Source: Fulvia fulva
Lineage: Eukaryota > Ascomycota > Dothideomycetes > Mycosphaerellales > Mycosphaerellaceae
Assembly: GCF_020509005.1 (NCBI RefSeq)
Contig: NC_063018.1
Coordinates: 1,302,001 to 1,366,000 of the forward strand
DNA length: 64,000 nt
Direction of reading: 5' to 3'
Shown piece after piece: positions 1 to 10,477 of this stretch; positions within the stretch are counted from its first letter, which is position 1, and every line of letters begins with the position of its first letter. The position numbers and the translations under genes were made by a program. The notes under the pieces were generated by a model. The model had not been told where the DNA came from. It saw only the letters and a program-made list of their open reading frames with translations, and searched no databases.

Positions 1-1141
1 TGCTCTAGATTTGCGGCGTTCGACTCCTCAAACTTGGCCGCCATGGCATCGATATGCGGCTGTATCCTCCTTTTCGCTTCTTCCTCCTCATCGTCATCGT
101 CCTCGATCGATAGCCACTCTTTGTACGCGTCTGACAAGAAGTGAAAGGTGATCCGGTCTGCGCTAATGTCGAATCCAGCTTCCGCACATGCATCATCGTA
201 GACTCCCGTGCTGTACTGCTCCATCATCTTGGCAAGCTGCATCATCCAGTGCAGCAAGCCCAAGAATGTGCTCCAATTCTGTCCTCCCACCGCCGCAAGT
301 TGACTTTTGGAAATGTTCTTCTCAAATGGGTACCGCATCTGCTTTAACAAAGGCGGCACTTCAGCATCGATATTCTTCTGGAAACGATAAGAGGGGTCGA
401 TCTGGTGGTACAAGAACTGAAACATCAAGTTGAAATCCTTCTGCGTCGGCGAAGTCATCGTCTTGTGTGTCAGACTGTGCTTGGCGTCCATCTCGAAGTT
501 ACGCTGGGTCAGAAACTCCATAAGCTCCTGTCCCATGCCCTGCCTCGTTCCGGGATCCTTCAGCCGTCGTGGGTCTGTAGGCAGCCCGTTCGTGGGAGGT
601 GCTGTGGCAAAGAAAGACTGATGTCCTGCAGGACCAAGTCCAGCTGATGGTCTCGCGCTGTATACGCTACTCCTTCGCTGTGTGCTCTGTTCGAATTGCA
701 GCGGGTTTGCGGGTGTACTCGTCACCGGCGCAAAGCTTTTCCTCCCTCCCGTGCTCGCGAAGAAGTTCTGCGTACTGGGCCGCTGCACCGTCGAGAATCC
801 CATTCCTGCCAAATTGTCGCCTGATGATGATCGATGGAACATTGGCTGCGCTGGTCGCCCTGGCGCGAGCGACATACGCGATCCTGATGTCGAGCGCGCA
901 TGGTTCGTGGTGTGCGGCGCCGGTCCAAAGTTCGAGGTCGAGTTCGATCGTTTCATGGCAGACGCCGGCGTAGGGATCGCGGAGGCATTGTGAGAGACGG
1001 CGCCGAGCGTCTGCGACGGTGCGATCAGTATGCAATGGTTGGTAAGGCCTTATGTAAACACCGGCGACTCACCTCTCGCTGGCGCTTCACGGAGAACAGG
1101 CCAGTGTCCTGTGTCATTGTCTGTCGTCGCGGAGCTGACAT
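1..1141 (-). CDS. ndc80: Kinetochore protein Ndc80, 5' part (runs off window)
   Basis: Ndc80/Hec1 is the microtubule-binding subunit of the outer-kinetochore NDC80 complex. Two exons are seen. Exon 1 (1141-1073) encodes 23 residues starting MSAPRRQTMTQD. An intron at 1011-1072 has a GTGAGT donor and CAG acceptor. Exon 2 runs from 1010 off the left edge, so only about 360 N-terminal residues are present. A Ser/Thr/Pro-rich basic tail leads into the calponin-homology domain, recognised by SPTQKDFNLMFQFLYHQIDP and by PFEKNISKSQLAAVGGQNWS followed by TFLGLLHWMMQLAKMMEQ, the most conserved stretch of the family. An acidic run (EDDDDEEEE) then leads toward the coiled coil. The start was chosen because splicing removes the stop at 1050-1052 and gives a typical basic tail. 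Head-to-head with pex14. Confidence 0.95.
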
Positions 1142-1483
1142 GGCTCCAAGCGCAGTCGCGAGATGTCTTCAAATCGTGCGCGGCTGTTCGTTCGTACAAT
1201 CTGGTGGAAGGCAGGTGGGATGTTCTCCAAGTCGCGCCTGCCGAACAAACAAACAGACTTCCCAAGAGGAGCTAGCGTGCTTTTCGCGATTTCGGAAAGG
1301 GCAGCCGAGCGAGCCGAGGTGCCAGCCACGAGCTAGCATCTCGACACATGCCCTGCGATCTGCATCGACCTTCTCGGTCTTGTCCTCACTTTCACTTCTT
1401 GTCGTTGTTGCGTACATTCCATCTGAAAGTTCTGCATCGGGATCGTTGCGCAGCCTTACCAGCATTGCGATACCTCAGGCAAG
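1142..1483. promoter_or_regulatory. Shared 5' region between divergent ndc80 and pex14
   Basis: The 342 bp between the two start codons must hold both promoters and both 5' leaders. No clear TATA box or named operator is visible. ORFs on either strand here have no family resemblance and are treated as chance. Confidence 0.6.
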
Positions 1484-2707
1484 ATGGTCCGCGAGGACCT
1501 GATCGAGGGCGCTGTGTCCTGTACGATGAACTCACACGTGCTTCGTTCGGATCGTATCTAACATGCTGCATTAGTCCTCCAGGACCCCTCCGTCGCCGCT
1601 GCACCGCTCGAGCAGCGTATCGCCTTCCTCAAGTCGAAGAACCTGACTCAAGATGAGATAGACGCATCCCTCGCCAGAGTGGGTCAAGGCTCTGCATCAT
1701 ACAACTCACAACCGCCGAATATCCAGAACCGACAACCTCCTCCGCAATACAATAACTCTCCAAACAACCAATATGGCTACCCTCAAAACTGGCAGCAGCC
1801 TCCTCCCGAAGCTCCTCGGCGGGACTGGCGAGATTACTTCATTGCGGCAACCGTCATGGGTGGTGTGGGGTACGGCTTGTACTGGACCGCGAAACGATAC
1901 ATATATCCTCTGATCGCACCGCCGACGCCGCCACAACTGGAGCAGGACAAGGCAGGCGTAGACGCGAGCTTTGACAAAGCGTTCGCATTGCTGGACCAAC
2001 TAGCGACCGATACGCAAGAGCTCAAGGATGCGGAAGCACAACGAAAGGAACGACTAGATGCTGCATTAGCAGAGGTCGAGGGTGTCGTCACCAGGATGAA
2101 GCAGGCCAACGAAGATCGCGAACAAGAGGCGAAGAGGATGGCGAGGGAGATTGGCGAGATCAGGGACCAGATCCCACGAGCGATCGAGAAGGAGAAGGAG
2201 CAGACCGAGCTCAGGCTCAAGGAGCTGAACACGGAGATGAAGTCGCTGAAGACTCTGGTCAGTAACAGAATGCAAGGTGGAGGTGCAGCGCCTGGAAGAG
2301 CCACACCCAGCTTCAGCAGCCAAAGCCAGGCTTCATCGCCAATCACTGGTGCACCCGGTATCACTGGCCCAGTAAACGGCACGCCTGCACAGTCAGCTGC
2401 TGTACCCACTCCACAACCTGCGAGCCAAGCACCAGCTGTTCAGCCGCCCACCAACGGCGAGACTAATGGCGTCAATGGCTCCGCATCGACAAGCGAGCGA
2501 GCAAACTCGATGCCGAATCGCCAAAGTGCTGGCACTCCGTATAGTAGATTGATCGGTGGAAAGGCTGCGATCCCGGAGTGGCAGCGGTCTGCGGCGAAGA
2601 AGAGTGAGGAGGCGAAGGCGGACAGCGCATCAAGTGGTGCAGCAACGCCCGTGCAAAATGTTAATGAGAGTGGGACAGTGAGCGAGGCTGCTGGCGGGCA
2701 AGCTTAG
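1484..2707 (+). CDS. pex14: Peroxisomal docking protein Pex14
   Basis: Pex14 sits in the peroxisomal membrane and docks the Pex5 cargo receptor during matrix-protein import. Exon 1 (1484-1520) begins MVREDLIEGAVS. A 54-bp intron (1521-1574, GTACGA donor, TTAG acceptor) joins it to exon 2 (1575-2707), restoring the N-terminal signature SFLQDPSVAAAPLEQRIAFL followed by KSKNLTQDEIDASLARVG. The total is 389 residues. Order: Pex14 N-domain (about 3-50), Asn/Gln/Pro-rich linker with YNNSPNNQYGYPQNW, a hydrophobic segment near residue 98-115 (DYFIAATVMGGVGYGLYW), a long charged coiled coil (about 130-240), then a low-complexity Ser/Pro/Ala tail. Length and order fit fungal Pex14. The splice was chosen because it is the only one that completes the conserved N-domain in frame. 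Confidence 0.94.
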
Positions 2708-3001
2708 TGTGCAATTTCAACAATGTATAAATGAAGACTCCGTTGGATGTGAAGGCGTCTCGAGCGCTTGCGCGCATGTATAAGCACGCGCACTTTTGTA
2801 GCATCTGAAACGAATTCGATCCTTCAAGCCCGCGTGGCTTCTCTATCTCACAGCCAACTGCGACAACACCTGACATTGCATACAACGACCACCGACTCAC
2901 AGCATCGAACACTCAGCGGCCACCCAGATAAAATCCACCGTCCACCGTCCACCGTCCATCGACCGCGACAACGCTCCTTATCACGTCGCGCGACTGTCAG
3001 C
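2708..3001. other. Intergenic: pex14 3' end and upstream of F-box fragment
   Basis: This is non-RIP-mutated host DNA holding the pex14 3' UTR. A short pyrimidine/purine tract with repeated tccaccg units (about 2936-2958) precedes the F-box fragment. Nothing else is recognised. Confidence 0.5.
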
Positions 3002-3175
3002 ATGTCATCAAACAATGCAGCCCTTGCTGTCTTCGGAACGATGGAGCTGCTGGAGCAGGTTCTGCTGCACCTGCCGCCAGAGGACGTGGTGCGCAACAGG
3101 GGTCCAGTGAGATCGAGTCGACGAGGCACCTGCGCTGGTCTCGACGGTAGCTTTCGCAGTACGGGCTGTGTGTAA
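3002..3175 (+). pseudogene. F-box protein N-terminal fragment
   Basis: A short reading frame starts MSSNNAALAVFGTMELLEQV and continues LLHLPPEDVV, a good match to the first half of a fungal F-box (Skp1-binding part of SCF E3 ligases). After residue 34 the expected conserved Cys/Trp continuation is lost and the frame ends at residue 57 without a substrate-binding domain. F-box genes of this type are normally several hundred residues. I infer a truncated relic rather than a 57-residue protein. A skipped intron is an alternative, but I see no convincing donor and acceptor. Confidence 0.5.
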
Positions 3176-3591
3176 GTGCGTATCAAGATGGCCAAGAAGC
3201 AGGACACGTCGAGATCGAGTACGCTGGGGTAACACAAAATGCCTGACGTTTCAGGTCATGCCAGGGATCGAAAGGCAGAGGGTAGTGAAGAGGGTACTAA
3301 GCAAGTCTAGTGGACGAGACGAGAGTGAATGAGCTGTGCCCATGGGGCTCGGCCGCTTCGACGCGTGAGACGCACGTGCACGGCGCTCGTTCTCTGAGAC
3401 ACCATGAATTTCTTTCTTCTTTCATGTGCTCCTTATTCTTGCAGCCCAAACTTCAACTTGAAACTCACTACAGCTTACTCTTCTCCTTCTATGCCAATTT
3501 CCCAGCAATTGCCCCTTCAAACCATAAGTACAGCAAGAACAAACCTCAACATCGTGACAGACTACAACCGCCAGCGATACACACCTCAAGC

Positions 3592-4467
3592 ATGGCAGAC
3601 ACAACCATCACTGCGGAAAAGAACGACGAAGAGAGCTTACCGAGTCTCATCTCTCTTTTCGAGCCGACGGAAGAAAGCGTTTGCGACTTCGGCGACATCA
3701 TCCTTGTGGCAGACAACGGCTTCCATCCGGTGTCGAAGATTCGAGTCTCGTCCTGCATTCTAGCAAACACCCCCACCTTCTTCAAAGCACTGTTCAGCAA
3801 GAAGTATGCCGAGGGCCAGCTCACCGGAGAGCCTGGACCGCGCGAAGTCACCATCAAGGAGAAGCCGTCTGCATTGGTAGCTCTATGCTGCCTGCTTCAC
3901 TGTCGAGATCCTGCCGGAGAGCGAGCAAGCGGCGAACACGACCCCCTGCAGCATATTTTGGAACTTGCCATCACTGCAGATAAATACGATGCGACCAAGA
4001 CGATCTACCTGCAGGCAGAGGCTCTTCTGACACGACACGAGTCTGACAGCTACTGCAACACACATACTCTCACACTCGTGGCGGCAGCTTGTTTGCTGGA
4101 CAGTGTCAAGTTCTTCAGGGAATTCAGCACAGACTTAGTCGACAACCTTGCTTTGATCCAGTTCGGGAATATACCTGAAGGAGTGCTGGAACATCTGCCG
4201 CCAGGCCTGATCAGTTCAGTGACTGCGCAAATCGCAGTGGTCCGCCAGCAGTACACCCTTGAGATCACGGAGCTGGTAGAACAGTTCACTCGTGCCTGTG
4301 AGCGTGTCGGGGAACCTACGAGCAACGTCAACACCTTTCTCACAAAGCTAAAGGATGCTGGGCTGTGGCCGATCAGCTTCGCAATTCGCTGGCTCTGTTC
4401 TCCTTGCGCCATTGCGAAGACTGCCGCGCCGAGAAGTCGTCAATGCATTCGTGTCGAGGTTTGCTGA
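3592..4467 (+). CDS. BTB/POZ-domain protein (3' end possibly frameshifted)
   Basis: From MADTTITAEKNDEESL the frame is open for 291 residues. The BTB/POZ fold is indicated by CDFGDIILVADNGFHPVSKI, then RVSSCILANTPTFFKALFS and YAEGQL. A helical region (LELAITADKYDATKTIYLQA) follows, as in large fungal families of stand-alone BTB proteins, some of which act as Cul3 adaptors. The last 30 residues look unlike these proteins. From about 4370 another frame reads LALFSLRHCEDCRAEKSS, a Cys/His-containing tail more plausible for this family, so a single-base shift near 4365-4385 may have altered the C-terminus. The start was chosen at 3592 because upstream codons have no BTB-like content. Directly followed by a transcription-factor remnant in another frame. 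Confidence 0.7.
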   Translation: MADTTITAEKNDEESLPSLISLFEPTEESVCDFGDIILVADNGFHPVSKIRVSSCILANTPTFFKALFSKKYAEGQLTGEPGPREVTIKEKPSALVALCCLLHCRDPAGERASGEHDPLQHILELAITADKYDATKTIYLQAEALLTRHESDSYCNTHTLTLVAAACLLDSVKFFREFSTDLVDNLALIQFGNIPEGVLEHLPPGLISSVTAQIAVVRQQYTLEITELVEQFTRACERVGEPTSNVNTFLTKLKDAGLWPISFAIRWLCSPCAIAKTAAPRSRQCIRVEVC

Positions 4468-5437
4468 CAAGTCTCTGCCCCAAGCCTCGGTGCTACATCT
4501 GCCTACATTGGCGATCAACGAGCTTCCCGATTACCTCCTGGCAATTATGATCGCGACTGGAGCGACATACAGTCATCGCAAGAATGCACGGTGCTTTGCA
4601 ATCGTATTACAAGACTGGGCCAGGTGTCGTCTACAACTGTGCATTGAATGTGACAATGCATTGCTGAGATCACGGAATACTGTCTATGCGGCGACGTTGA
4701 TCTGCTACGCCGGTTTATGGTGCCGCAACAAGCGCGCCTATGAGCTGGCAGAAGCAATGCGTGGCAGTGTTGTCACATGGTTGAGGCGCTTAGTGACCCA
4801 CACCGCGTACGATGCCCCTCGCAGTCACGCTTGGACGGAAGATCGCACGACCAGCTGGCATCAATGGGTCCACCTGGAAAGCCAAACGCGGCTGCAGTGG
4901 ATAATCTACCAGCTCGACTGTCAATATGCGATCCTTATGAACATGTCACCCGTCATGGCTTTGATGGAAAAACGAGAGTGGGATTGTCTTTGTGATGAAG
5001 AGTACTGGTCGATATCTTCCGCCAAACATTGGAGAGCGCTGCTCGGACGAGCCGTTGTTCCACCAAGCAGAACATTCATGATGGTCGTAGCGCTCTTCCT
5101 CTTCGAGAGTTATGCCTTCCCACCGATGAGAATTACAAGCCCCCTGGACAAGCTTCTTGGTCTTGCTTGCCATCAACGCAGATGTGCTTCGCCAACTTGA
5201 GGATATTGAGCTATTGGAAAAAGGAGCTTGCATGAGCCTGGATGAAGTACATCCCAACGAAGTGGCGACCGAGACGAGACGAGGAAAGCATGCCAGCATC
5301 TTCAAAGCTTTGGAAACGTGGCTACAAATGCACCGCTCGATACACTATAAAGGCTCATTTTTCGAGACTGCCGGCGAGATGCTCATAGCACTTTGTCGCT
5401 TACAGCTACGGCTGCCGCTGCAACCCCTACAAGACCT
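4430..5437 (+). pseudogene. Fungal-specific transcription factor domain, truncated remnant
   Basis: From about 4430 the frame reads VVNAFVSRFADKSLPQ and later HQWVHLESQTRLQWIIYQLD, then CQYAILMNMSPVMAL. This is the layout of the fungal transcription-factor regulatory domain found behind Zn2Cys6 or C2H2 fingers. No DNA-binding domain precedes it, because the frame emerges directly out of the BTB gene. At about 5155 the frame shifts and continues as LLAINADVLRQLEDIELLEK up to about 5437, where AT-rich transposon DNA starts. So both ends are missing and there is at least one frameshift. A short intron could explain the shift, but the nearest GT..AG pair is only about 22 bp apart. Confidence 0.6.
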
Positions 5438-6911
5438 AGGTCCCGTTCAATCGTCGATATCGTAGCTCAATATAGTGTCTTAATCTCAATATCGTGACGA
5501 TATTAAGGTGTGTTCAATCTATATTAATATCGTCTCGTAATATCGTGTCTTAATATTACTACTCTTAAGTTATAATATCTTTCTCGCTTAATTACCTTAA
5601 TTAGGCTAGCTCTTTAATATTACTCGAGATTACGCTTCTTGTCGTACGGCTCTCGAAGGTATAATATCGAGACTGTTACGAGACAGCCCTTTTACTCACT
5701 TCACGTACTACCCCGCGACATATTGACGTTATCGGCCGTAACTCCGCGCGCTAGCGGCCGCTAGCGGCTACTAGCGCCCTTCCGATTCCTTTATTTATTC
5801 GCCTTCCCTTAGACCTCTTAGATAGCTCGCGTAACTATATATGTCTTTACCCGACTAGACTATAGCCCCTCGCCTATAATAGTTAGTTACGCCTTTAAAA
5901 GTAGAGAGCTAAACTCTACGTAAGTACGACACCGGTACTAAGCGACTAAGTCGTAAGTACGACGCGACCGAGTCGCGAACTACTACGCTAGTATAGCCGA
6001 CGACAAACGCTCTCGCCTATCCTCGAGGACTAGTAACCGGACTAGTATACGCCCTAGATTAGAACTACGCCTAATAGCTAAGTAGCTAAAGAATCCTAAC
6101 GACCCGAGAACCTAGATATAGACTTCCTAGACACCGACTTTATAACCCGTAGAGAATTAAGAGACTCTACGCGGTAATACCTAGAAACCCTTTCCTCCGT
6201 CTCTTCTACGTACCCCTCTCCCTCCTATAAAAGCCGAGTCTTTAATATAATAGGGTAAATAGCCGGCGAGTCGGTAGAAAGATACTAACCTATCTAGATA
6301 TAAAGACGATAGTAAGGGCATCGACTTTAGCTAGTTTATTAACCTAGTAGAACCTCCTCGAATCGACGATATCGACCGCGACGCTAGCGATTTTAAATAC
6401 GACTCCGATAACTATCGAATAGTAGACGCGATAGCCTTCTAGTACGCCGTTAACCTACGACCTAACGCTATCTATCTTAAGGTCAAATCGACAGTTAATA
6501 ACTACGCTTAACTAAAACTAGTCTACCGATATTATCGAGATAAACATAACGAAGTACAAATAGGGAGGGATTAAGCCCTCGAAGAAGCGGAAGATACTAA
6601 GGAGGAAGCTAAGCTCGTATAGTAAGAGTATAGCTAGGCTTAAAATAAGACAATATAAGTATAGAAAGACTATAACGCTATCCGAGAAGACTATAATATA
6701 CTTTAGTAGGATCGTAACGAGTACGTAGAAGAGCGGGACTAGCGAGACGTAGACGCTAAGCTATTCTAATCAGAATTAACAAAAGCTTAGTACCGTATTA
6801 AAGAGCTTAAGGACGCTCTAAACAATCCTAAGTATATATATTAGGATAATTACGACAAGATTACCGTAGAGCTATTAGCCCGTATTACTTAGACAAATAC
6901 GAGTCTAAATA
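5438..6911 (+). mobile_element. RIP-mutated LTR-retrotransposon relic, left part
   Basis: The boundary is sharp: host codons stop near 5437 and DNA almost free of CpA/TpG begins. Repeated AT-rich motifs in 5440-5700 may be an LTR, but I could not pair it with a second copy. From about 6350 the plus strand resembles a gag coding region with TAG codons scattered where CAG or TGG would be expected. Charged, coiled-coil-like sequence fills 6550-6900. The right end is interrupted at 6912 by a LINE insertion, and the same relic resumes at 12084. Family assignment (Gypsy-like) rests on the gag and zinc-knuckle remains in the right part. Confidence 0.6.
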
Positions 6912-6926
6912 AAGCGGAAGATATAG
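6912..6926. repeat. LINE target site duplication, left copy
   Basis: The 15-bp sequence aagcggaagatatag is repeated exactly at 12069-12083 on the other side of the LINE. Both copies are flanked by unrelated LINE ends. The duplication fixes the element boundaries and shows that the interrupted relic was once continuous. Confidence 0.9.
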
Positions 6927-7123
6927 ATAGATAGATAGATATTTCATTAAGCTGTTGTAGTGCCCTTTGGCCTATGCAGCTATGCTATCTTGTTTTTGTA
7001 TATATAGAGGGGAAACCGTGTTGGTGAAAACCCCTCCTCCTTCCCGCCTGTCTTTTCCTCCTCGTTGTCGTCTTAAATTTCCCTTGTTAGGGGTACGCTA
7101 GTGTCATGGGCCTGCCCTGATGA

Positions 7124-10100
7124 CTACCCTATCTGCAACCCCCCTCGCTTCCGCCTCTTGTCTATCCACTCCTCCGTCTCGCTCGCGAGGCTAAACTGCT
7201 GGAGGTATCCCTGCTGTAGTATCCACCGAGAGATTCGGCGAATGTTGCCTTTGTCCCTAATAATTGACTTGTAGTCTCTCCTTCCCGCTTGGTGCCTCCA
7301 ATTTCCCCTGCCTCTCGCCCACTGCGGGCATCGTAGTAGCATATGTTCTGGGTTTTGCGATGGGTAGCCACACTGGCAGGCTGGGCTATAGATGTCTAGT
7401 GCGCGTCTTCTGAACAGGTAGGCCCTTAATCCAATGTGTTCGGACCTGATTTGGATCGCTATGCTTGCTTCGGCCCTTGTCAGGTCCCTATATAGCTGGT
7501 AATTGTGTCTCTGGAAGGCTCGGAGCGCTATCGGGCCTGTTGTCTTAGGGGGCTTCCTTTTCCAGTCCTGCTCCCATAGGCAGCTCGCTATCTGTTCCGC
7601 TAGGTTTTGGGTCTTAGCCTTGCTCCCGCCGGCCTGGCGAGTCCTACGCTCCTCCTCCTTTCGTGCTAGCCATTCGGTGCTTGTCTGTACGGCCGTAAAG
7701 GTCGTAAGGTCATCCTCTTTTTGGCTTGTCCTATATCCTGCCCCTCTCCGGTAGCGGCTTTCTATCTTATTCTTTGCCTCCTGGATCGTGGTTTGTGCTA
7801 GGTAACCTGTCGTCTTTGCCGCGTATTGAATTCTCATTCCCCGGATGTACTGGCCGATTGGTGGTATTCCTGTCTCCATTTCTACCGTGCTTGTTGACGT
7901 TGTCTTGTATGCGCCTAGTACCCTACGTAGGTTGCCTGCCTGTGTCCTGTTTAGGGGTTGCTCTATCCGTTTCGGGATCGGCTTGCCTGCGCCTCCTGTT
8001 CCCCAAATCTGTGCCCCGTACAACATAGCTGGTCTGACGATCGCCTTATACATTACTCTTGCCTTGTCGAATGTTGCTCCCCATGTAGATGCCGTAAGCC
8101 TCTTTATCGAGGCTTCATTGACTTGCGCTCGACTCTGGGCTTTCTTAATCTGTACATTCCAGCTTAGCTTCGGGTCGAGCCAGATCCCTAGTACTCGTAG
8201 CTCCGCTGATGGCTTGGTCTCGTAGCCTTGGATTCTTACCGCCGCCTTCATATTATGGTGTGTTCTCGCTTTACTGAAGTGTATAAGTTGGTACTTTTCA
8301 GGGGCGAACCGGGCACCATGCTTCTTTGCCCACTCCTCGCATTTCTTGTGCCTATCTTCAAGGAGGCGACAGTTCTCTTCTGTCGAGTCTGACCAGGCTA
8401 GGATGTTTGTATCGTCTACGAACCCCGATGCTGAGGTTTGCGGAGAGGTGAGTAGGGGGATTAGATCCGACATAAATATTAGAAACAGGATAGGGGAGAG
8501 AGTAGATCCCTGAGGTATTCCAGTCTCTGCCTTCACCGGGTCGGACGTGTACCTTCCTAGGACTAGGTATGTCGTCCGTTCCTGGAGAAAGGAGAAGACG
8601 AACGACGTTGCCCACTGGGGGATGCCTTTCTGCTGTAGGATATGTATTAGCCTTTGGTGTGAGACGTTGTCGAAGGCCCCTGCGATGTCGAGGGATAGTA
8701 AGGACGCCGCTCGGTTCCTGCCGTAGTGCCAGAGGGTCTGGATTTGCTCCGTAATTAGCTCCATTGCTGTTAGTGTCGATCGCTGGCTTCTTCCCCCCAT
8801 CTGTGTTGCTGGGAGTACGTGGTTGTCCTCGGCAAGCTGCGTAAGTCTCTGGGCTACTATCTTTTCTAGGACCTTCCCTATCGTATTTAGAAGTGCTATT
8901 GGTCTGTACGACTTGGGCTGAGTATAGTCTTCCTTCTGTGGCTTGCGTAGCACTACTGTCATAGACTCTCTGTACGGCTTCGGGTGATACCCTAGCCGTA
9001 GGCACGCGGTAAATAGGTTTGCAAGGCTCGGCGCGATCTCTTCTCTACACTCTTTTAGCAGTACGTTTGGTATCCTGTCTGGGCCTGGGGCTTTTCGTCC
9101 CTTTAGCTTACTTATGACTCCTGTTACTGTGTTAGGGCTAACCGCCCAATCCATGTCCAGGGGTTCCGGGTATGTGCTCGGGTCGATGTCCGTAAGGTCT
9201 GCCTCTACTTGCGTCGAAAAGAAATGGTCGGCTAACGCTTTTGCCTTGCCCCGGGGCGTAGCCTGGGCAATCCCTTCGCGGTCTACGATTGGGGGGAAGT
9301 GAGGGGCTTGTTGCTCTTCAGGTAGTCGTGCCCATTTAGCAAGTCTCCACATCTGTTCCGGGTTTTCTGTAACGAGCCCGATCGTCGCTCTCCAGTCCTG
9401 CAGCTTATCGCGTCTTATCTGTGCCTTCTTCTCTTGTGTCGCGTGGCAGTATTGCTCCCACGTCTCTTGGGTGTGCTCCTTCGTCCACTGTCGCCTTGCC
9501 CTTCTAGCCTCCCTTACCTTCGTAGAGCATTCAGGGGTCCAGAAGGCCTTCTGCTGCGTTGAGGGCCGGAGTAACGGCGTGTATTGTTCCGCTGCTTGCC
9601 ATATGACCGAGGTAATCTGTTCCGCTGCTTGATCTAGCTGAGCTGTCGTCTCGAGTTCTCTATGCTGTGGTAGGTTCGCTATTAGGAAGCCTCTTATGTC
9701 GTCCCAGCGTGCCTTCTTCCAGTTACGGCGTGGTTCGTTTGCTGGCTCCTCTATCGCCTTCACCCCTAGCGTCGTTTGGATAGGGATATGGTCTGAGGAG
9801 GCTTCTAGCGCGTAGTTCGGTCGGCATTGGACTAGTCTCTCTTCAAGTTCTCGTGATAGAAAGCATAGGTCGATCGTGCTTGCACTAGTACGGGCCTTCC
9901 ACGTCTCTGTTCCCTTTGGTGTTACTAAGGCCATTCCGTAGCGTGCGGTTATGTCCAGTAGCTTCCCCCCTAGAAATGCGTGCGGGGGAGTGAATTCGAG
10001 TCCCCACTGTGGGTGGTGGAGGTTGAAGTCGCCGAGGAGTACTTGCTTCGTGTCTTGGCTTAGGGTCCGCTCTAGGTGGGCGAGGGTTCCTAGTTCCCTA

Positions 10101-10477
10101 CTCGTCCGACCCCGCGGTGGCGGGTTGTAAACGTTATGGATCTGGATAGGGCCTTGTGTCGTGTCGATCTGGATTGATGTTATGTCTCCTAGGTTGCCCT
10201 GCTGCGGTAGTATAACCTTCCACGACTCAAGGTCTATAGTCTTGCTTACGTATATACATGTCCTCGGGTTGACGCCTCGTTGGCCCGCGATTACGGTGTG
10301 GTATCTCCGGTCATTACAAGTGGCTGGGAGTCCTACGTAGGGGTTGATCCATGGTTCCTGTACCGCAATAACGTGGTGCCGTAGCGGGTCTAGCTCTTGT
10401 AGAAAGTGGCGCTGGACCTTGTCCCTACTTTTGTTTACGTTGTACTGTACGATAGTGATGTCGTCGTATAGTATCAT
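7124..10477 (-). CDS. LINE ORF2: AP-type endonuclease and reverse transcriptase
   Basis: The 1117-residue protein performs target-primed reverse transcription. N-terminal AP-like endonuclease motifs are visible: IVQYNVNKSRDKVQ (about 9-22), AVQEPWINPY, LLGDFNLHHPQWG (about 145-157) and SSDHIPIQTTL. The reverse transcriptase follows with KSYRPIALLNTIGKVLEK, LLSLDIAGAFDNVSH, IPQGSTLSPILFLIF and the catalytic box SGFVDDTNILAW (near residue 689). A C-terminal zinc motif CQCGYPSQNPEHMLLRC lies near residue 1035. No RNase H Asp-Glu-Asp pattern was found between RT and zinc motif. Its ATG overlaps the ORF1 stop in the sequence ATGA, so ORF2 is probably translated by termination-reinitiation (inference). 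Confidence 0.95.
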   Translation of the reverse strand: MILYDDITIVQYNVNKSRDKVQRHFLQELDPLRHHVIAVQEPWINPYVGLPATCNDRRYHTVIAGQRGVNPRTCIYVSKTIDLESWKVILPQQGNLGDITSIQIDTTQGPIQIHNVYNPPPRGRTSRELGTLAHLERTLSQDTKQVLLGDFNLHHPQWGLEFTPPHAFLGGKLLDITARYGMALVTPKGTETWKARTSASTIDLCFLSRELEERLVQCRPNYALEASSDHIPIQTTLGVKAIEEPANEPRRNWKKARWDDIRGFLIANLPQHRELETTAQLDQAAEQITSVIWQAAEQYTPLLRPSTQQKAFWTPECSTKVREARRARRQWTKEHTQETWEQYCHATQEKKAQIRRDKLQDWRATIGLVTENPEQMWRLAKWARLPEEQQAPHFPPIVDREGIAQATPRGKAKALADHFFSTQVEADLTDIDPSTYPEPLDMDWAVSPNTVTGVISKLKGRKAPGPDRIPNVLLKECREEIAPSLANLFTACLRLGYHPKPYRESMTVVLRKPQKEDYTQPKSYRPIALLNTIGKVLEKIVAQRLTQLAEDNHVLPATQMGGRSQRSTLTAMELITEQIQTLWHYGRNRAASLLSLDIAGAFDNVSHQRLIHILQQKGIPQWATSFVFSFLQERTTYLVLGRYTSDPVKAETGIPQGSTLSPILFLIFMSDLIPLLTSPQTSASGFVDDTNILAWSDSTEENCRLLEDRHKKCEEWAKKHGARFAPEKYQLIHFSKARTHHNMKAAVRIQGYETKPSAELRVLGIWLDPKLSWNVQIKKAQSRAQVNEASIKRLTASTWGATFDKARVMYKAIVRPAMLYGAQIWGTGGAGKPIPKRIEQPLNRTQAGNLRRVLGAYKTTSTSTVEMETGIPPIGQYIRGMRIQYAAKTTGYLAQTTIQEAKNKIESRYRRGAGYRTSQKEDDLTTFTAVQTSTEWLARKEEERRTRQAGGSKAKTQNLAEQIASCLWEQDWKRKPPKTTGPIALRAFQRHNYQLYRDLTRAEASIAIQIRSEHIGLRAYLFRRRALDIYSPACQCGYPSQNPEHMLLRCPQWARGRGNWRHQAGRRDYKSIIRDKGNIRRISRWILQQGYLQQFSLASETEEWIDKRRKRGGLQIG

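Noticed and set aside
900..1502. 200-residue plus-strand frame over the ndc80 5' region
   Set aside because: Overlaps the well-supported Ndc80 exons and the pex14 start on other frames; no domain content.
1834..2409. 191-residue minus-strand frame inside pex14
   Set aside because: Mirror frame of the Pex14 coiled coil; Ser/Leu-rich shadow without family features.
3310..3591. N-terminal extension of the BTB protein (94 more in-frame codons)
   Set aside because: The extension lacks BTB-like or signal sequence and resembles 5' UTR; MADTTI at 3592 is a better start.
8358..9005. 215-residue minus-strand frame inside LINE ORF2
   Set aside because: Out-of-frame shadow of the reverse transcriptase, which has clear catalytic motifs in the correct frame.
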